The notes: generated by a model not told the origin, from the letters alone. 64,000 nucleotides of DNA from an uncultured Alteromonadaceae bacterium (GCA_947494925.1 CANLWS010000003.1:124001-188000); one strand, 5' to 3'. Counted from the stretch's first letter, positions 1 through 9,631 are shown. Numbers and translations are program-made.

Positions 1-243
1 GTACTTGATTACCCGACTGCCAAATCCCGTTTGTTCAGTGATCTGTTTTTTAAGTTTGAGTTCATCAACAATGTCCTGCACCTCGGCATCAGCAAGATTC
101 ATCACAGGCTCTCGGTTGCTCTTCTGATTGCAGCCTGTCGTCAGGCCATTGAGCGACAAGGGATATTGGTCGGGCGTGGTCACTTCTTTTTCCAGCATCA
201 CGCCGATAACGCGGCATTGCTCAGGACTTAATTCTACTAACAT
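1..243 (-). CDS. yceH: YceH family protein (DUF480/UPF0502), C-terminal part outside window
   Basis: The minus-strand frame from the ATG at 241-243 stays open to the window edge, giving the first 81 residues. They contain the family hallmarks: an N-terminal [20 protein letters not shown] stretch followed by [12 protein letters not shown], nearly identical to E. coli YceH. The family is predicted to fold as winged helices; its biochemical role is not established. Full-length members have roughly 200-220 residues, so about 60% of the gene lies to the left of the window. The pullulanase gene ends 33 bp upstream on the same strand, so the two could share a transcript. The identification is firm; the function is not. 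Confidence 0.9.
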   Translation of the reverse strand, partial: MLVELSPEQCRVIGVMLEKEVTTPDQYPLSLNGLTTGCNQKSNREPVMNLADAEVQDIVDELKLKKQITEQTGFGSRVIKY

Positions 244-276
244 GACAAAAGATCCCTTAAATATAAAGGCTCAATC

Positions 277-3075
277 CTAATTGACAAAAACGGCTACTGT
301 CAAAGGGGGAATTTGAAAACCCTGCTCATTGCTGATGCTTCCTTTAACAACTGTGTCTGCACCGTTTTGTAGCCTGTCGTGTAATCTGTAGCCAGCGGCA
401 CCCGGATAGGCGAATTGCACCGATTCCAGGCTATTGTTAAACAGCACTATGATGTTATTAACATCCTTATCAAGGTCTTTTTCATCTTTCAGATCAGCAA
501 TACTCATGACGATTAAGCCCGGTTGTTGCTCTGGGCCAGTATTATGAAACCTAACCCGTTCAATTACTTGTTCCGCGCTTGTCAGGCTGAACAACGGGGA
601 GCTGGTGCGAATAGCCAGTAAGTCTATAAATCTATCAGAGGTGGCCTCGATATTGGCAGGTTTCACCTGATCCCTGCCTTCATTGGCAGTTATAATCCGC
701 GAAATTATCGCCCAGTTGTCACCATCCTTCACTTCTGGGGGGAGGCCCACATGGTAATTGTTGGTCTGTTTTGAAAAATCGACCCGATTAAACCAATCAG
801 CATAGTCATAACTGTCTCTGAGGAATGATTTGGAGCGCAACAATTCACTTCCCATATGCAGAAACGGAATACCCTGTGCCATGAGCGGGTAGGCCAGTGA
901 TAACACTTGCATGCGCACCCGATCATCGGTTGATATCTCACTGGCAATGCGATATTGGTGATTATCCCACAAGGTCTGATTATCATGTTTGGACACATAG
1001 TTAATGGTATCTGCAGGATCATGGGCGTAGCCAGTTGGTCCTCCGCCATAATCGATATCTTTACCAGTGACCTGCTCTCCTGTGGCATTGCGTAATGGGA
1101 AATTGGCGAGGTTGGCTGCCAGTCCTATGCGGATCTGGTCCATCGAAAGAAAATACTCAGCTAGCATTGCGGCATTGTTTTCTTCACTTTGTAACTCATT
1201 GGGCGCTAACAACAAGCCATTTCCAATACCTTGTCCCAACCGGATAGCGTCTCTGGATACAAAAGAAGAGCCACCCCTTACTGCGTCACGGAGCCTGTCG
1301 GTAAAGGTACCAATTTCAGTTCCTGCCAGTTCTTGTTGGGACGCCTGAACAAACTGAGCATTGTTGGCGACCTCACCAAAATTCCATCCTTCACCATAAA
1401 AATAGGTGTCAGCATCAACGGCACGAACAGCTTCACGTGCTTCCAGCATTGCCGCTTTTGGTTGATGACCCATTAAATCGAACCGGAAGCCGTCAATTTT
1501 ATAGTCTCTGGCCCAGACAACCAATGAATCTATCATCAGTTTTGCCATCATACGATTCTCTGTCGCCGTGTTATCGCAACAGGTCGATTGCTCAATACCA
1601 CCGGTGATCGGGTTCAATCTGTGATAATAATTTGGCACGATTTTATCGAGTACAGACTTGTTCCCTAATCCAGCTTGATAGGTGTGGTTGTATACAACAT
1701 CCATTATCACTCTGAAGCCTTTGTTATGGATACTCTGGACCATCTCTCGGAATTCCCGAAGCCTGGAAAAGCCATCAGGTTCAAGGGCGTAGCTACCTTC
1801 TGGAACGGTATAATGGAAAGGATCGTATCCCCAATTGTAAGGATCTAGTTCTCTGAGTTGTTCAATCAAATTTTGTGCATCTGAACCCATAGGGTCATAG
1901 CTTTGTAACACAGTCTGAAGGGTCAGATCTGCCGAAATATTACTCTTGCACAAAGAAAAATCGGGCTTCAAAGCACAGATTTTTTGCAGGTTATCGGAGG
2001 GAAAAATAGTTCGCTCAGGGTCTTCGTTGACTGTCCCAATGTCATAGGTAGGCAGCAGATGCAGGGTATTCAACCCGGCTTCGCCTAGCGCTTTGAGGTG
2101 AAGCGCACCAAAACTGTCTGATTCGCTGAAGGCTTTATACTTTCCGGCATAGGAGGCATCAGACAAATTAGTGTCTGATGCACTGAAATCACGAATATGC
2201 ATTTCGTAAAATATGTTGGCTTCCGGATTTAAGACCTCAGGCACACTATGCTCGCTCCATCCTTCAGGCTGAGTGTCTCCTTCATTGAGGTTCGCTACCT
2301 GAGAAAATAGACTGTTAGTGGATAGACTAAGGGAATAAGGATCAGTAACAGTGACAACCTCAATTGCCTTAGTTGAAGGGTGGTAAACCGAAATTTCGTA
2401 CAGATAAAACGTGCCATGGGAGGCCAAATTTGATGCACCGGACCAGATACCGGTAGTTGAATCCTTTTCTAACGCGAGCTCAGAATTATCCAGGGCAATC
2501 TTGTCCTGGTTAAACAGTTTTACTTTGACGTCTATGGCCGTCGGTGCCCACAAAGAGAAGTCGGTGCCGTTTTCTTTTGGCCACGCACCTAGTTTAGTAA
2601 ATTCATCGGCATCATTGTCTCCGCCGGTAAATAGTTGGTCGATGATTCCGTAGTGCTGGACATAAGATAAGGCCACCGGCAGATTTTTTTTGTCTATTTG
2701 CAGCACTGCCAATTGCTGGGTCAATAATGATTTGATCTTTTCATCTTCAATGGTGACTTCAAATGCATAGAACTCGGATAAATGTGGGTAGTGTTCTAGC
2801 AACCATTCAGGCTGGTCGATAGCTTTTAAGGGAAAGCGGGAGCTTGCCACTTCGCCATCATCCAGTTTGCCGTCTTCCGAGGCTAGTAGGTATGCCTGAC
2901 TAACGGAACTTTTCAGTACCAATAGATCACTCCGAAGCCAATGAGCAGAAAAATCCTGTTCTATGGCAGTGATCTCATAGTCTGAAACCGGATCAATTTT
3001 CTCCTGTTTGGAACAACCCCACAGGACAATTGGCAGGACGAGCAGAAAAGTAATTAGTGGCTTGGCCGTTTTCAT
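277..3075 (-). CDS. pulA: Pullulanase-type alpha-1,6-glucosidase, lipoprotein (GH13)
   Basis: This 932-residue protein should hydrolyse alpha-1,6 branch points in pullulan, glycogen or starch dextrins. The N-terminus is a lipoprotein signal with lipobox LWGC (Cys21), so it is probably anchored to a membrane and exposed to the periplasm or surface. A CBM48-like beta domain precedes the catalytic barrel. The pullulanase signature YNWGYDP is at residues 413-419. GH13 region I MDVVYNHT is near 458, region II GFRFDLMGH near 529 (nucleophile Asp533), and region III YGEGW contains the acid/base Glu562. Region IV (SKHDNQ) follows near residue 690. A C-terminal beta domain completes it. The length is normal for the family. 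No other glycan gene adjoins it, so it appears to be a stand-alone enzyme. Confidence 0.93.
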   Translation of the reverse strand: MKTAKPLITFLLVLPIVLWGCSKQEKIDPVSDYEITAIEQDFSAHWLRSDLLVLKSSVSQAYLLASEDGKLDDGEVASSRFPLKAIDQPEWLLEHYPHLSEFYAFEVTIEDEKIKSLLTQQLAVLQIDKKNLPVALSYVQHYGIIDQLFTGGDNDADEFTKLGAWPKENGTDFSLWAPTAIDVKVKLFNQDKIALDNSELALEKDSTTGIWSGASNLASHGTFYLYEISVYHPSTKAIEVVTVTDPYSLSLSTNSLFSQVANLNEGDTQPEGWSEHSVPEVLNPEANIFYEMHIRDFSASDTNLSDASYAGKYKAFSESDSFGALHLKALGEAGLNTLHLLPTYDIGTVNEDPERTIFPSDNLQKICALKPDFSLCKSNISADLTLQTVLQSYDPMGSDAQNLIEQLRELDPYNWGYDPFHYTVPEGSYALEPDGFSRLREFREMVQSIHNKGFRVIMDVVYNHTYQAGLGNKSVLDKIVPNYYHRLNPITGGIEQSTCCDNTATENRMMAKLMIDSLVVWARDYKIDGFRFDLMGHQPKAAMLEAREAVRAVDADTYFYGEGWNFGEVANNAQFVQASQQELAGTEIGTFTDRLRDAVRGGSSFVSRDAIRLGQGIGNGLLLAPNELQSEENNAAMLAEYFLSMDQIRIGLAANLANFPLRNATGEQVTGKDIDYGGGPTGYAHDPADTINYVSKHDNQTLWDNHQYRIASEISTDDRVRMQVLSLAYPLMAQGIPFLHMGSELLRSKSFLRDSYDYADWFNRVDFSKQTNNYHVGLPPEVKDGDNWAIISRIITANEGRDQVKPANIEATSDRFIDLLAIRTSSPLFSLTSAEQVIERVRFHNTGPEQQPGLIVMSIADLKDEKDLDKDVNNIIVLFNNSLESVQFAYPGAAGYRLHDRLQNGADTVVKGSISNEQGFQIPPLTVAVFVN

Positions 3076-3329
3076 TGCGATAAAAAATCTGTGTTTTGAG
3101 GAACCTGTAACCGACGTTACCGCGAGACAATCCAGCTCTCAAGCGCTTATTAAAAATCTGTCTCAGTATCGTCATGAATTCGTATGCAATAGGTCAGTAA
3201 GGTCGAGTGAAGGTCAAAATTCACCTTTGCTAAAGATCAAAAAGGCTTCTTGCTCAATGGAGTTTCGCTTTTTTCTGACCCGCGGTTTGTTAGAGTATCC
3301 TCAGCAATTTAATGACCGAGTTCGAGCTG

Positions 3330-3623
3330 ATGAGTGCATATCTGATTATTCAGGCTACCGTAAACGATTGGGCGAGATTTAAACAATACACACAGATCGT
3401 CCCTGATATTGTTGCCAAATTTGGCGGCAAATATATAGTCCAAGGTGCGGCTGAATTGATAGAAGGGCAGTTTGATCCTGCCAGCGTAGTCATTTCTAAA
3501 TGGCCTGACAAAGAGTCCGCCAGGTCCTTTTGGGCGTCTGAAGAATACAAACAGGCAATTCCACTCAGAGAAGGAACCGGAACCTTCAATGTCATGTTGG
3601 TAGACGGGCTGGAGGAGAAGTAG
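3330..3623 (+). CDS. DUF1330 family small protein
   Basis: A protein of about 97 residues with the ferredoxin-like dimeric alpha/beta barrel pattern of DUF1330: MSAYLIIQA at the start, then VAKFGGKYIVQG and a late WPDKESARSFW segment. The function of the family is not established; members often sit in catabolic operons. An in-frame ATG lies 18 bases upstream at 3312. I chose 3330 because family members normally begin with MSAY-like sequence, and neither start has a strong ribosome binding site. The stop is directly followed by the ATG of the nitrilase-like gene, so the two are almost certainly co-transcribed. It is the first gene of a three-gene operon ending in an aldehyde dehydrogenase. Confidence 0.8.
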   Translation: MSAYLIIQATVNDWARFKQYTQIVPDIVAKFGGKYIVQGAAELIEGQFDPASVVISKWPDKESARSFWASEEYKQAIPLREGTGTFNVMLVDGLEEK

Positions 3624-4670
3624 ATGAACTTATCTTATACAGCAGTGGCTTTACAGACCCGTTGCTACGCAGTGAACAAACTGAGCGTTGCAGATGCCCG
3701 CAATAAGATATTTGATAACATCACTCGGATTGCAGGACAAATCAGAGGCACCAAAGGCTTTGTAGGGCCCAGTGTTAAGTTGGTGGTATTGCCAGAGTAT
3801 TTTCTTACCAGCTTCCCAATGGGAGAAAGTCTGCCTGAATGGCAAGTTAAGGCTGCGGTGGTGCCAGATGGACGTGAATATGAGAAGTTGTCAGAAATTG
3901 CACAGCAAAATCAGATTTACCTCTCGGGCAATTTGTATGAAATCGATCCGCATTTTTCAGAACTCTACTTTCAAACCTCCTTTATTCTCGATCCCAGCGG
4001 TGATTGTATCCTGCGTTACAGAAGGTTGGTGTCGATGTTTGCCCCTACACCCCACGACGTGTTGAATAAATACCTGGATATTTATGGACAGGATGCGCTG
4101 TTCCCTGTGGCCAGAACAGAGATAGGTAATTTGGCAGCGATAGCATCAGAAGAAATACTCTATCCGGAAATTGCCCGTTGTCTTGCTATGCGCGGGGCTG
4201 AAGTATTTCTGCACAGTTCTTCTGAAGTGGGATCAAATGAACTGACACCGAAAGATATTGCAAAACGCGCCCGTTCGGTGGAAAACCTGGCTTATGTTGT
4301 CTCGGCTAACTCGGCAGGGATTGCCGACATTGATTTTCCCGCTGAGTCGACCGATGGATTGTCAAAGCTTGTAGATTTCAAAGGTAGAGTGCTGGCTGAA
4401 GCAGGGTTTGGCGAGAGTATGGTGGCGAATCATGAAGTAGATATAACGGCTCTAAGACGTTATCGAAACAAACCGGGAATGGGAAATATTCTGTCACGGC
4501 AGAGAAACGAGTTATTTGCTAATCAATACGCGCAATCTGTTTATCCGGCCAACACCATGCTAAACGAAAATGGTGAGGTGGAAGTCAAAGAGCGGAGCCA
4601 CTTTATGCAAACCCAGATGTCGTGTATTAAGCATTTGCAACAATCAGGTGTAATACAGGGGGAGAAGTAA
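3624..4670 (+). CDS. Nitrilase-superfamily (carbon-nitrogen hydrolase fold) protein with altered catalytic triad
   Basis: The 348-residue protein has the nitrilase fold order: a beta strand ending VVLPEYF with the first catalytic residue Glu58, then LRYRRLVS where the catalytic Lys is expected, then IASEEILYPE where the catalytic Cys is expected. Aligned on the conserved PE, the Cys position is Ser175 and the Lys position is Arg134. The canonical Glu-Lys-Cys triad thus reads Glu-Arg-Ser. A C-N hydrolase normally cleaves nitriles or amides through a Cys thioester, so this copy is either inactive, mechanistically different, or a binding protein. It abuts the DUF1330 gene upstream and lies one base before an aldehyde dehydrogenase, which suggests a shared catabolic task. 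The fold is secure; the reaction is unknown. Confidence 0.85.
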   Translation: MNLSYTAVALQTRCYAVNKLSVADARNKIFDNITRIAGQIRGTKGFVGPSVKLVVLPEYFLTSFPMGESLPEWQVKAAVVPDGREYEKLSEIAQQNQIYLSGNLYEIDPHFSELYFQTSFILDPSGDCILRYRRLVSMFAPTPHDVLNKYLDIYGQDALFPVARTEIGNLAAIASEEILYPEIARCLAMRGAEVFLHSSSEVGSNELTPKDIAKRARSVENLAYVVSANSAGIADIDFPAESTDGLSKLVDFKGRVLAEAGFGESMVANHEVDITALRRYRNKPGMGNILSRQRNELFANQYAQSVYPANTMLNENGEVEVKERSHFMQTQMSCIKHLQQSGVIQGEK

Positions 4671-4671
4671 C

Positions 4672-6081
4672 GTGGAGTCAATGGCTATCCTCAATCCCAG
4701 AACAGGAAAATCTGATTTTGACCTGCCTGTGTTTGACCATGATGGGGTCTGCGCTGCATTGCTCCCGTTGCGTAACAATCAAAAAACCTGGTGGGAGGCG
4801 GGTTTGGCTTATCGTATCGACAGCTTGTTGTTGTTGGCTGATGCGCTGGCTGAAAATCGCCAAGCCATCATTGATGCGCTAGTCAACGACACCGGGCGTG
4901 TATCAGAGTCAGCTCTGGAAGTAGACGTCACAATAGGAACGATTAGACGTTGGTGCGCGCAGGCACCTGATTTATTGGATGCACAGGGCAAAAAGAAGGC
5001 AGAAATCCCTTTTATCGAAATCCAACAATCTTACCTACCTTATTCACTTGTTGGTGTAATCAGCCCCTGGAATTTTCCCTTGCTGTTATCTTTGGTTGAT
5101 GCCATCCCGGCTTTGCTTGCGGGTAGTGCGGTGATTATTAAACCCAGCGAAGTAACATCCAGATTCGTTCAGCCTTTGCAAACGACCCTGAATGAGGTGC
5201 CGGCATTGTCTGCCGTACTCGCGTTAGTGACCGGAGCAGGTAGCACTGGTCAGGCAGTGATTCAGCAAGTGGATTCCCTATGTTTCACTGGTAGCGTGGC
5301 AACAGGGCGAAAACTTGCAGAGGTATGTGCTGGTCGTTTTATTCCGGCATTTCTGGAATTGGGAGGAAAAGACCCAGCGATTGTTTGTGCTGACGGTGAT
5401 ATCGAGCTGGCAGCCAAGGCACTATGTTGGGGAAGTATGGTTAATGCAGGTCAATCCTGCATGTCTTTGGAAAGAGTTTATGTGCACCAGTCGGTGGCAA
5501 ACAAGTTCATTGCGAAATTAGTGGAAAGTGTTCAAAAGCTCTCACACAATTACCCAGATATAAAACGTGGTGAAATAGGCCCGATCATCTCTGAAAAACA
5601 AGTTCAGATAGTAAAATCACAATTGCAGGATGCAAAAGACAAAGGTGCGAAAATCATGTGTGGCGGTGAAGTAGTCAATTTGGGAGGTGGGCAATATTGC
5701 CAGCCGACAGTCCTAACAAATCTGACAGAAGACATGCTGGTGGTTAAGGAAGAGACATTTTCAGCGATATTGCCCGTTATTACGGTGGAATCTGATGAGC
5801 AAGCTGTCAGCATGGCCAATGATTCGGAATATGGGTTGTCTGCCGCTGTATTCAGTCAGGATCTGGAACATGCCTATTCAATTGCCAATCAACTGGAAGC
5901 GGGTGCTATCAGTATCAATGATGCATCATTAACTGCGCTAATTCATGAGGCAGAAAAGCAATCGTTTAAATATTCTGGATTAGGTGGTTCAAGAATGGGG
6001 GAGGAATCTATCCGTCGATTCATACGTAAGAAGGCCTTTATCCGAAATACTGGCGTGCCATCTCCCTGGTGGTTTGACTGA
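4672..6081 (+). CDS. NAD(P)-dependent aldehyde dehydrogenase
   Basis: A 469-residue member of the ALDH superfamily, which oxidises an aldehyde to the acid with NAD(P). The cofactor and oxyanion segment SPWNFP (Asn134), the general base in FLELGGKDP (Glu229) and the nucleophile in NAGQSCMS (Cys263) are all intact. The start is GTG at 4672, eight bases after a strong GGGGGAG; an ATG at 4681 is an alternative. It is the last gene of the 3.3-6.1 kb operon. It most resembles the succinate-semialdehyde / coniferyl-aldehyde dehydrogenase side of the superfamily, but the substrate cannot be read from the sequence. Confidence 0.92.
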   Translation: MESMAILNPRTGKSDFDLPVFDHDGVCAALLPLRNNQKTWWEAGLAYRIDSLLLLADALAENRQAIIDALVNDTGRVSESALEVDVTIGTIRRWCAQAPDLLDAQGKKKAEIPFIEIQQSYLPYSLVGVISPWNFPLLLSLVDAIPALLAGSAVIIKPSEVTSRFVQPLQTTLNEVPALSAVLALVTGAGSTGQAVIQQVDSLCFTGSVATGRKLAEVCAGRFIPAFLELGGKDPAIVCADGDIELAAKALCWGSMVNAGQSCMSLERVYVHQSVANKFIAKLVESVQKLSHNYPDIKRGEIGPIISEKQVQIVKSQLQDAKDKGAKIMCGGEVVNLGGGQYCQPTVLTNLTEDMLVVKEETFSAILPVITVESDEQAVSMANDSEYGLSAAVFSQDLEHAYSIANQLEAGAISINDASLTALIHEAEKQSFKYSGLGGSRMGEESIRRFIRKKAFIRNTGVPSPWWFD

Positions 6082-6336
6082 AAAATAATCAAACTTGCGA
6101 CTGGTCAGACTAGCTGAGATGCGACTAAGCCTATCATTTAATTAAACTTCTGCTATTATTCTTCTGTCGCAAAACGCAGACCGATTTATACATTGTACTT
6201 TAGAATACTTAGCTACATCTGTTTTACCAGTTCGTTTTAAGAAATTGCTTTAGTAACATGCCGCGTAAATTTCGTTCAGTGCGACACAACGAGCGTGCAT
6301 GCGCTTATGTAAAGTATATTTTTTAGGAGAGAGAAC
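6082..6336 (+). promoter_or_regulatory. Long leader/promoter region of the cold-shock gene
   Basis: These 255 bases hold no gene. They are AT-rich and end in a strong Shine-Dalgarno TAGGAGAGAG just before the cold-shock ATG. Genes of the CspA family often carry long structured 5' leaders that control translation by temperature. A near-palindromic GCGTGCATGCGC at about 6292-6304 could form structure close to the start. I cannot place the promoter confidently. Confidence 0.45.
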
Positions 6337-6543
6337 ATGTCCAAGACTACTGGAACAGTAAAATGGTTCAACGCTGATAAAGGCTTCGGTTTCATTACAC
6401 CTGATAACGGCGGCGCAGACGTTTTCGTACATTTCCGTGCGATTCAGTCAGAAGGTTACAAAACGTTGGCTGAAGGCCAACAGGTTCAATTTGACATCGA
6501 ACAAGGTCAAAAAGGACCTCAGGCTGCAAACGTAACTGTTTAA
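6337..6543 (+). CDS. CspA-family cold-shock protein
   Basis: A 68-residue single cold-shock domain. It has the RNA-binding motifs RNP1 (KGFGFI, residues about 16-21) and RNP2 (VFVHF, about 29-33) and the typical start [12 protein letters not shown]. Such proteins bind single-stranded RNA or DNA and act as RNA chaperones in the cytoplasm. The length is exactly normal. A strong ribosome binding site (GGAGAGAG) precedes it, and a clear rho-independent terminator follows, so it is a monocistronic, highly expressed gene. The exact paralogue (cspA, C, D or E type) cannot be assigned here, so no symbol is given. Confidence 0.96.
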   Translation: MSKTTGTVKWFNADKGFGFITPDNGGADVFVHFRAIQSEGYKTLAEGQQVQFDIEQGQKGPQAANVTV

Positions 6544-6560
6544 TTGCCAAAGAATTGATT

Positions 6561-6590
6561 AAAAAGCCGGCTTCGAGCCGGCTTTTTTTA
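6561..6590 (+). terminator. Rho-independent terminator of the cold-shock gene
   Basis: A perfect stem AAGCCGGCT / AGCCGGCTT closes on a short TCG loop and is followed by a T-run. It begins 18 bases after the cold-shock stop codon. The A-run before it could make it bidirectional, but nothing convergent ends here. Confidence 0.93.
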
Positions 6591-6741
6591 TGAATTTTTT
6601 ATGACAATTTTGTAACTTATAGAAGGAAACGAACCACTGCTATTACCATCTCCCAAAAGTGAGCATATCAACACATAATTGCAATGCTGTACTCAAATTG
6701 CTAGCCTCGGTTCATTACATGGAAGTGAGAACAAGAAAGCA

Positions 6742-8034
6742 ATGAATAAAAAAATACTTGTATGGACAGTAGGTTTATCCTCTGCATTTGCAATGGGCTA
6801 TGGCTTGCGAATAGCCACAGAGGAAAGTCAGACAACAACTCATCAGTTGACGTCTAATTCCGCATCATTGCTACCAACTTCAGCTAAGTTAGCTATCAAT
6901 CATCCGAGTGAGCAGGATTCATCAAGCACTCTGGCAACTTCAGACAGCCAAAAAATGCCCGTAGCATCGCCAGTAAATCTGGATGGGATCGTCGAGCAGA
7001 TCATTGAAATTACATCAAATGGTATGCAGGGGTTTCAATTCAGAGACGTTGTCGACCTCTATACTTTGGTGGATAGCTTGAAAGAAGAGGATTTGCTCAA
7101 TATTCTGGAGACCCACTTTAGCGGGCCGGATCAGCAAACTAACCCAGCGGCTTTACTCGTTTTGCTCGGTAAATATATAGAAATCGATGTTAGAGCTGCA
7201 CTGGCTTTTATTTCATCAAAGGTTTCTGACAGGAAAACTAAAAATGCTGCAATGATGAGTGCCTTGAATCGGTGGTCACAGGAGGATGCCCTTAGCGCAT
7301 ATAATTTTTTTATGCAGCAATCAGAACTGGATAATCCGGAATATTCCGGTGCTGACAGTACGATGGGTTTGTCGACCATTTTCGAAAATCTTGCCATCTT
7401 GGATCTGGAGCTAGCGGTGGACAAGCTGGCAGAGATTGGCGATGCAGACAATCAACAGTTTAGGGCACTGCTTGGGATCTCAAATGCAATGGAAAATAAG
7501 CAGGACTTTCTGGATTTCATAAAAAGCACTGAGCGGTTGGATAACTTTGGACTGACTGAATCTATCGTCGGTGCATGGTCTAGAAAAGACCCAGAAGAGG
7601 TGGCTGATTGGCTTGAATCGGAATATCAAGGCGACAAAACAAAAGAATTGCGTGAGCAATTATTTACCAGTTGGTTCTACAAGGACCGGGTAAAGAGTGC
7701 TGATTGGTTTATCACAAGTTCAACATCAAATTCCTTGCGCGAGAACGTCAACAGGATATTGCAAACTTGGGCATGGGAAGATCCGCAAACTGGACTCAAT
7801 TGGCTAAGCCAGCACTCCTCAGAGATCTATAATCAAACCACCTTTGTAACCTTTCTGCAGCATGCCAGCTATAAAAACCCCAATTTTGTCGCTGCTCGCA
7901 TTGAACTGGTGAATGATCCAGAGAAAAAGGTGGGTCTTGCAACACGAGTACATATGAGCCTCAGTAGACAAAGTACAGAAAAAGCGCAGGCTTATTTAGC
8001 CAATTCTCCCTACAGGGAAAAAATAATAAAGTAG
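6742..8034 (+). CDS. Membrane-anchored helical-repeat protein, first of a tandem paralogous pair
   Basis: I do not recognise a named family. The start at 6742 gives 430 residues beginning with a basic MNKK and one hydrophobic segment (about 4-24), which is either a signal anchor or a signal peptide. A low-complexity Ser/Thr linker follows to about residue 75. The rest is alpha-helical with a loosely repeated unit of the form W..(D/N)P..A..W, for example WSRKDPEEVADW and WAWEDPQTGLNW. This resembles TPR/HEAT-like solenoids used for protein contacts. The next gene is a clear paralogue 20 bp downstream with the same architecture. Longer upstream starts are possible but would break the signal-like N-terminus. 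Confidence 0.75.
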   Translation: MNKKILVWTVGLSSAFAMGYGLRIATEESQTTTHQLTSNSASLLPTSAKLAINHPSEQDSSSTLATSDSQKMPVASPVNLDGIVEQIIEITSNGMQGFQFRDVVDLYTLVDSLKEEDLLNILETHFSGPDQQTNPAALLVLLGKYIEIDVRAALAFISSKVSDRKTKNAAMMSALNRWSQEDALSAYNFFMQQSELDNPEYSGADSTMGLSTIFENLAILDLELAVDKLAEIGDADNQQFRALLGISNAMENKQDFLDFIKSTERLDNFGLTESIVGAWSRKDPEEVADWLESEYQGDKTKELREQLFTSWFYKDRVKSADWFITSSTSNSLRENVNRILQTWAWEDPQTGLNWLSQHSSEIYNQTTFVTFLQHASYKNPNFVAARIELVNDPEKKVGLATRVHMSLSRQSTEKAQAYLANSPYREKIIK

Positions 8035-8054
8035 GAAGTGGTAGTATTATTAAT

Positions 8055-9392
8055 ATGAAAACAACCACTTTGCTTTGGGCAGCCCTTGTGCTGTTGTCAT
8101 TTTATTTTGGGTATCAGTTGGGTACTTCGCAATATAATGGGCAGACATTTAACACAATGGCGACTTCTGACGAATTACCAGAACAAAGATCCCAGAAATC
8201 CGCCAAGGAAACACAGACTAAGCAACAAGACCCCTCTGCGAATATTGCTTCAGATAAAAAGCTGATCAAAGCCGATCCAGAATTATCAGAATTAGATTCT
8301 GGGGAAATCGCATCGACGATTCGCTTATTGCTGGGAGACAACAGGTTTTCCCAAAGTTTTAAAGGTATTGCCGAAGCTTACTCCTTGATTGAGAATCTCA
8401 CTGAGTCGGAACTACTGGAAATTCTCCAATCAGAATTTGATTCAGAAAACTCAGCCAAAGATATAAACGCATTGGTGATGATTCTGAGTCAGTATGCCGA
8501 ATATGACCCGCAAGGCGCGATTGATTTTGTGGAGCGTAATGTGACTTCACCACAGTCTAAAATGATCGCGACCCTTGCCACTCTTAAAACTTGGGCCGAC
8601 CATGACCCGCTTGGTGCATTGAACTGGTACTTTTCTGAAAGTAAAAAGGCGAGTAATCAGGGGATCCTTAGTGGTGTCGCCAGCAGCTTAACAGTCATAT
8701 TCAACAGTTTGGCAACCACTGATATTGAGCTTGCAACAAGCAAGCTATATGAAATCCAGTCTAGTGAACAACACTTAAGCCTAGCAGCAATGGGTGTGAT
8801 CAATGCACTATCAGATAAGCAAGAGTTCGCAGACTTTCTGCTTAGAACAGAGGACTTGAAACAGGAACGGTTACGCACTTCCGTTATAGGCATATGGGGG
8901 GCAAAAAATCCGCTTGAGATGACCCAATGGCTTGATAACGAGTATCAGGGCGAGGATATTGATGTATTAAAACAACGGGCTATGGCAAGTTGGATGATGT
9001 CTTCACCTCAGGAAAGTGCGAATTGGTATGTAGGGGGAGCAAGCGAAGATAAACGGCAAGAGCGGGTGGGCGAAGTTGTCAGACATTGGAGTTCAACATC
9101 GCCCGAGTCAGCAATGGATTGGTTGCTCAGACAAAGCAATATTGATTATCAAAGTGCTGTTTCCACTCTCCTAACACATGCGATTTATAGTGATTTTGAG
9201 TTTGTCTCAGATAACCTCGAACTTCTAAAAGATAGGAAGCAAAAAGCAGGGCTATCTTTTGGGATTTATACACAGCTAAAGAAAATCGACAAAGACAAAG
9301 CTGCTGAATTTTTGCAAGCATCTCCTTACGGTGCCGAAATGCAAGTGACCCTTGAAAGACATAGGAAGAACGTTGAAGCAGAGAACAGGTAA
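8055..9392 (+). CDS. Membrane-anchored helical-repeat protein, second of the tandem pair
   Basis: A 445-residue paralogue of the preceding gene. Its N-terminal hydrophobic segment (about 5-20, ending FYFGYQLGTS) is followed by a polar Gln/Lys/Ser-rich linker and the same helical repeats, such as WADHDPLGALNWY, WGAKNPLEMTQW and WSSTSPESAMDW. Conserved blocks shared by the two proteins include an EYQG motif and a closing SPY near the C-terminus. The 20-bp gap and same strand imply an operon. The pair probably arose by tandem duplication. The function is unknown; the repeats suggest a periplasmic or envelope scaffold. About 240 bp without a recognisable gene follow. Confidence 0.75.
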   Translation: MKTTTLLWAALVLLSFYFGYQLGTSQYNGQTFNTMATSDELPEQRSQKSAKETQTKQQDPSANIASDKKLIKADPELSELDSGEIASTIRLLLGDNRFSQSFKGIAEAYSLIENLTESELLEILQSEFDSENSAKDINALVMILSQYAEYDPQGAIDFVERNVTSPQSKMIATLATLKTWADHDPLGALNWYFSESKKASNQGILSGVASSLTVIFNSLATTDIELATSKLYEIQSSEQHLSLAAMGVINALSDKQEFADFLLRTEDLKQERLRTSVIGIWGAKNPLEMTQWLDNEYQGEDIDVLKQRAMASWMMSSPQESANWYVGGASEDKRQERVGEVVRHWSSTSPESAMDWLLRQSNIDYQSAVSTLLTHAIYSDFEFVSDNLELLKDRKQKAGLSFGIYTQLKKIDKDKAAEFLQASPYGAEMQVTLERHRKNVEAENR

Positions 9393-9631
9393 ATGGCGCA
9401 AATTGGTTCAGTGCCGACTGATTAGTTGGAGGTGGGGAGTCACTTTTTTTCGATATGATATAGATAGCGGCTTAAATTAAAAGTGTCATCCACGAGCGCT
9501 TTTGTCGGGGATCTTTTTCAGTACTAAGCGGTTAACTATGTAGACGCCAGATAGCCAAGCTAAACTTGCGCAACTAAAACCTCAGAAATCAGCTCTAGCT
9601 GCGCCTGGATATTCGCTTCGATGACTTACAT

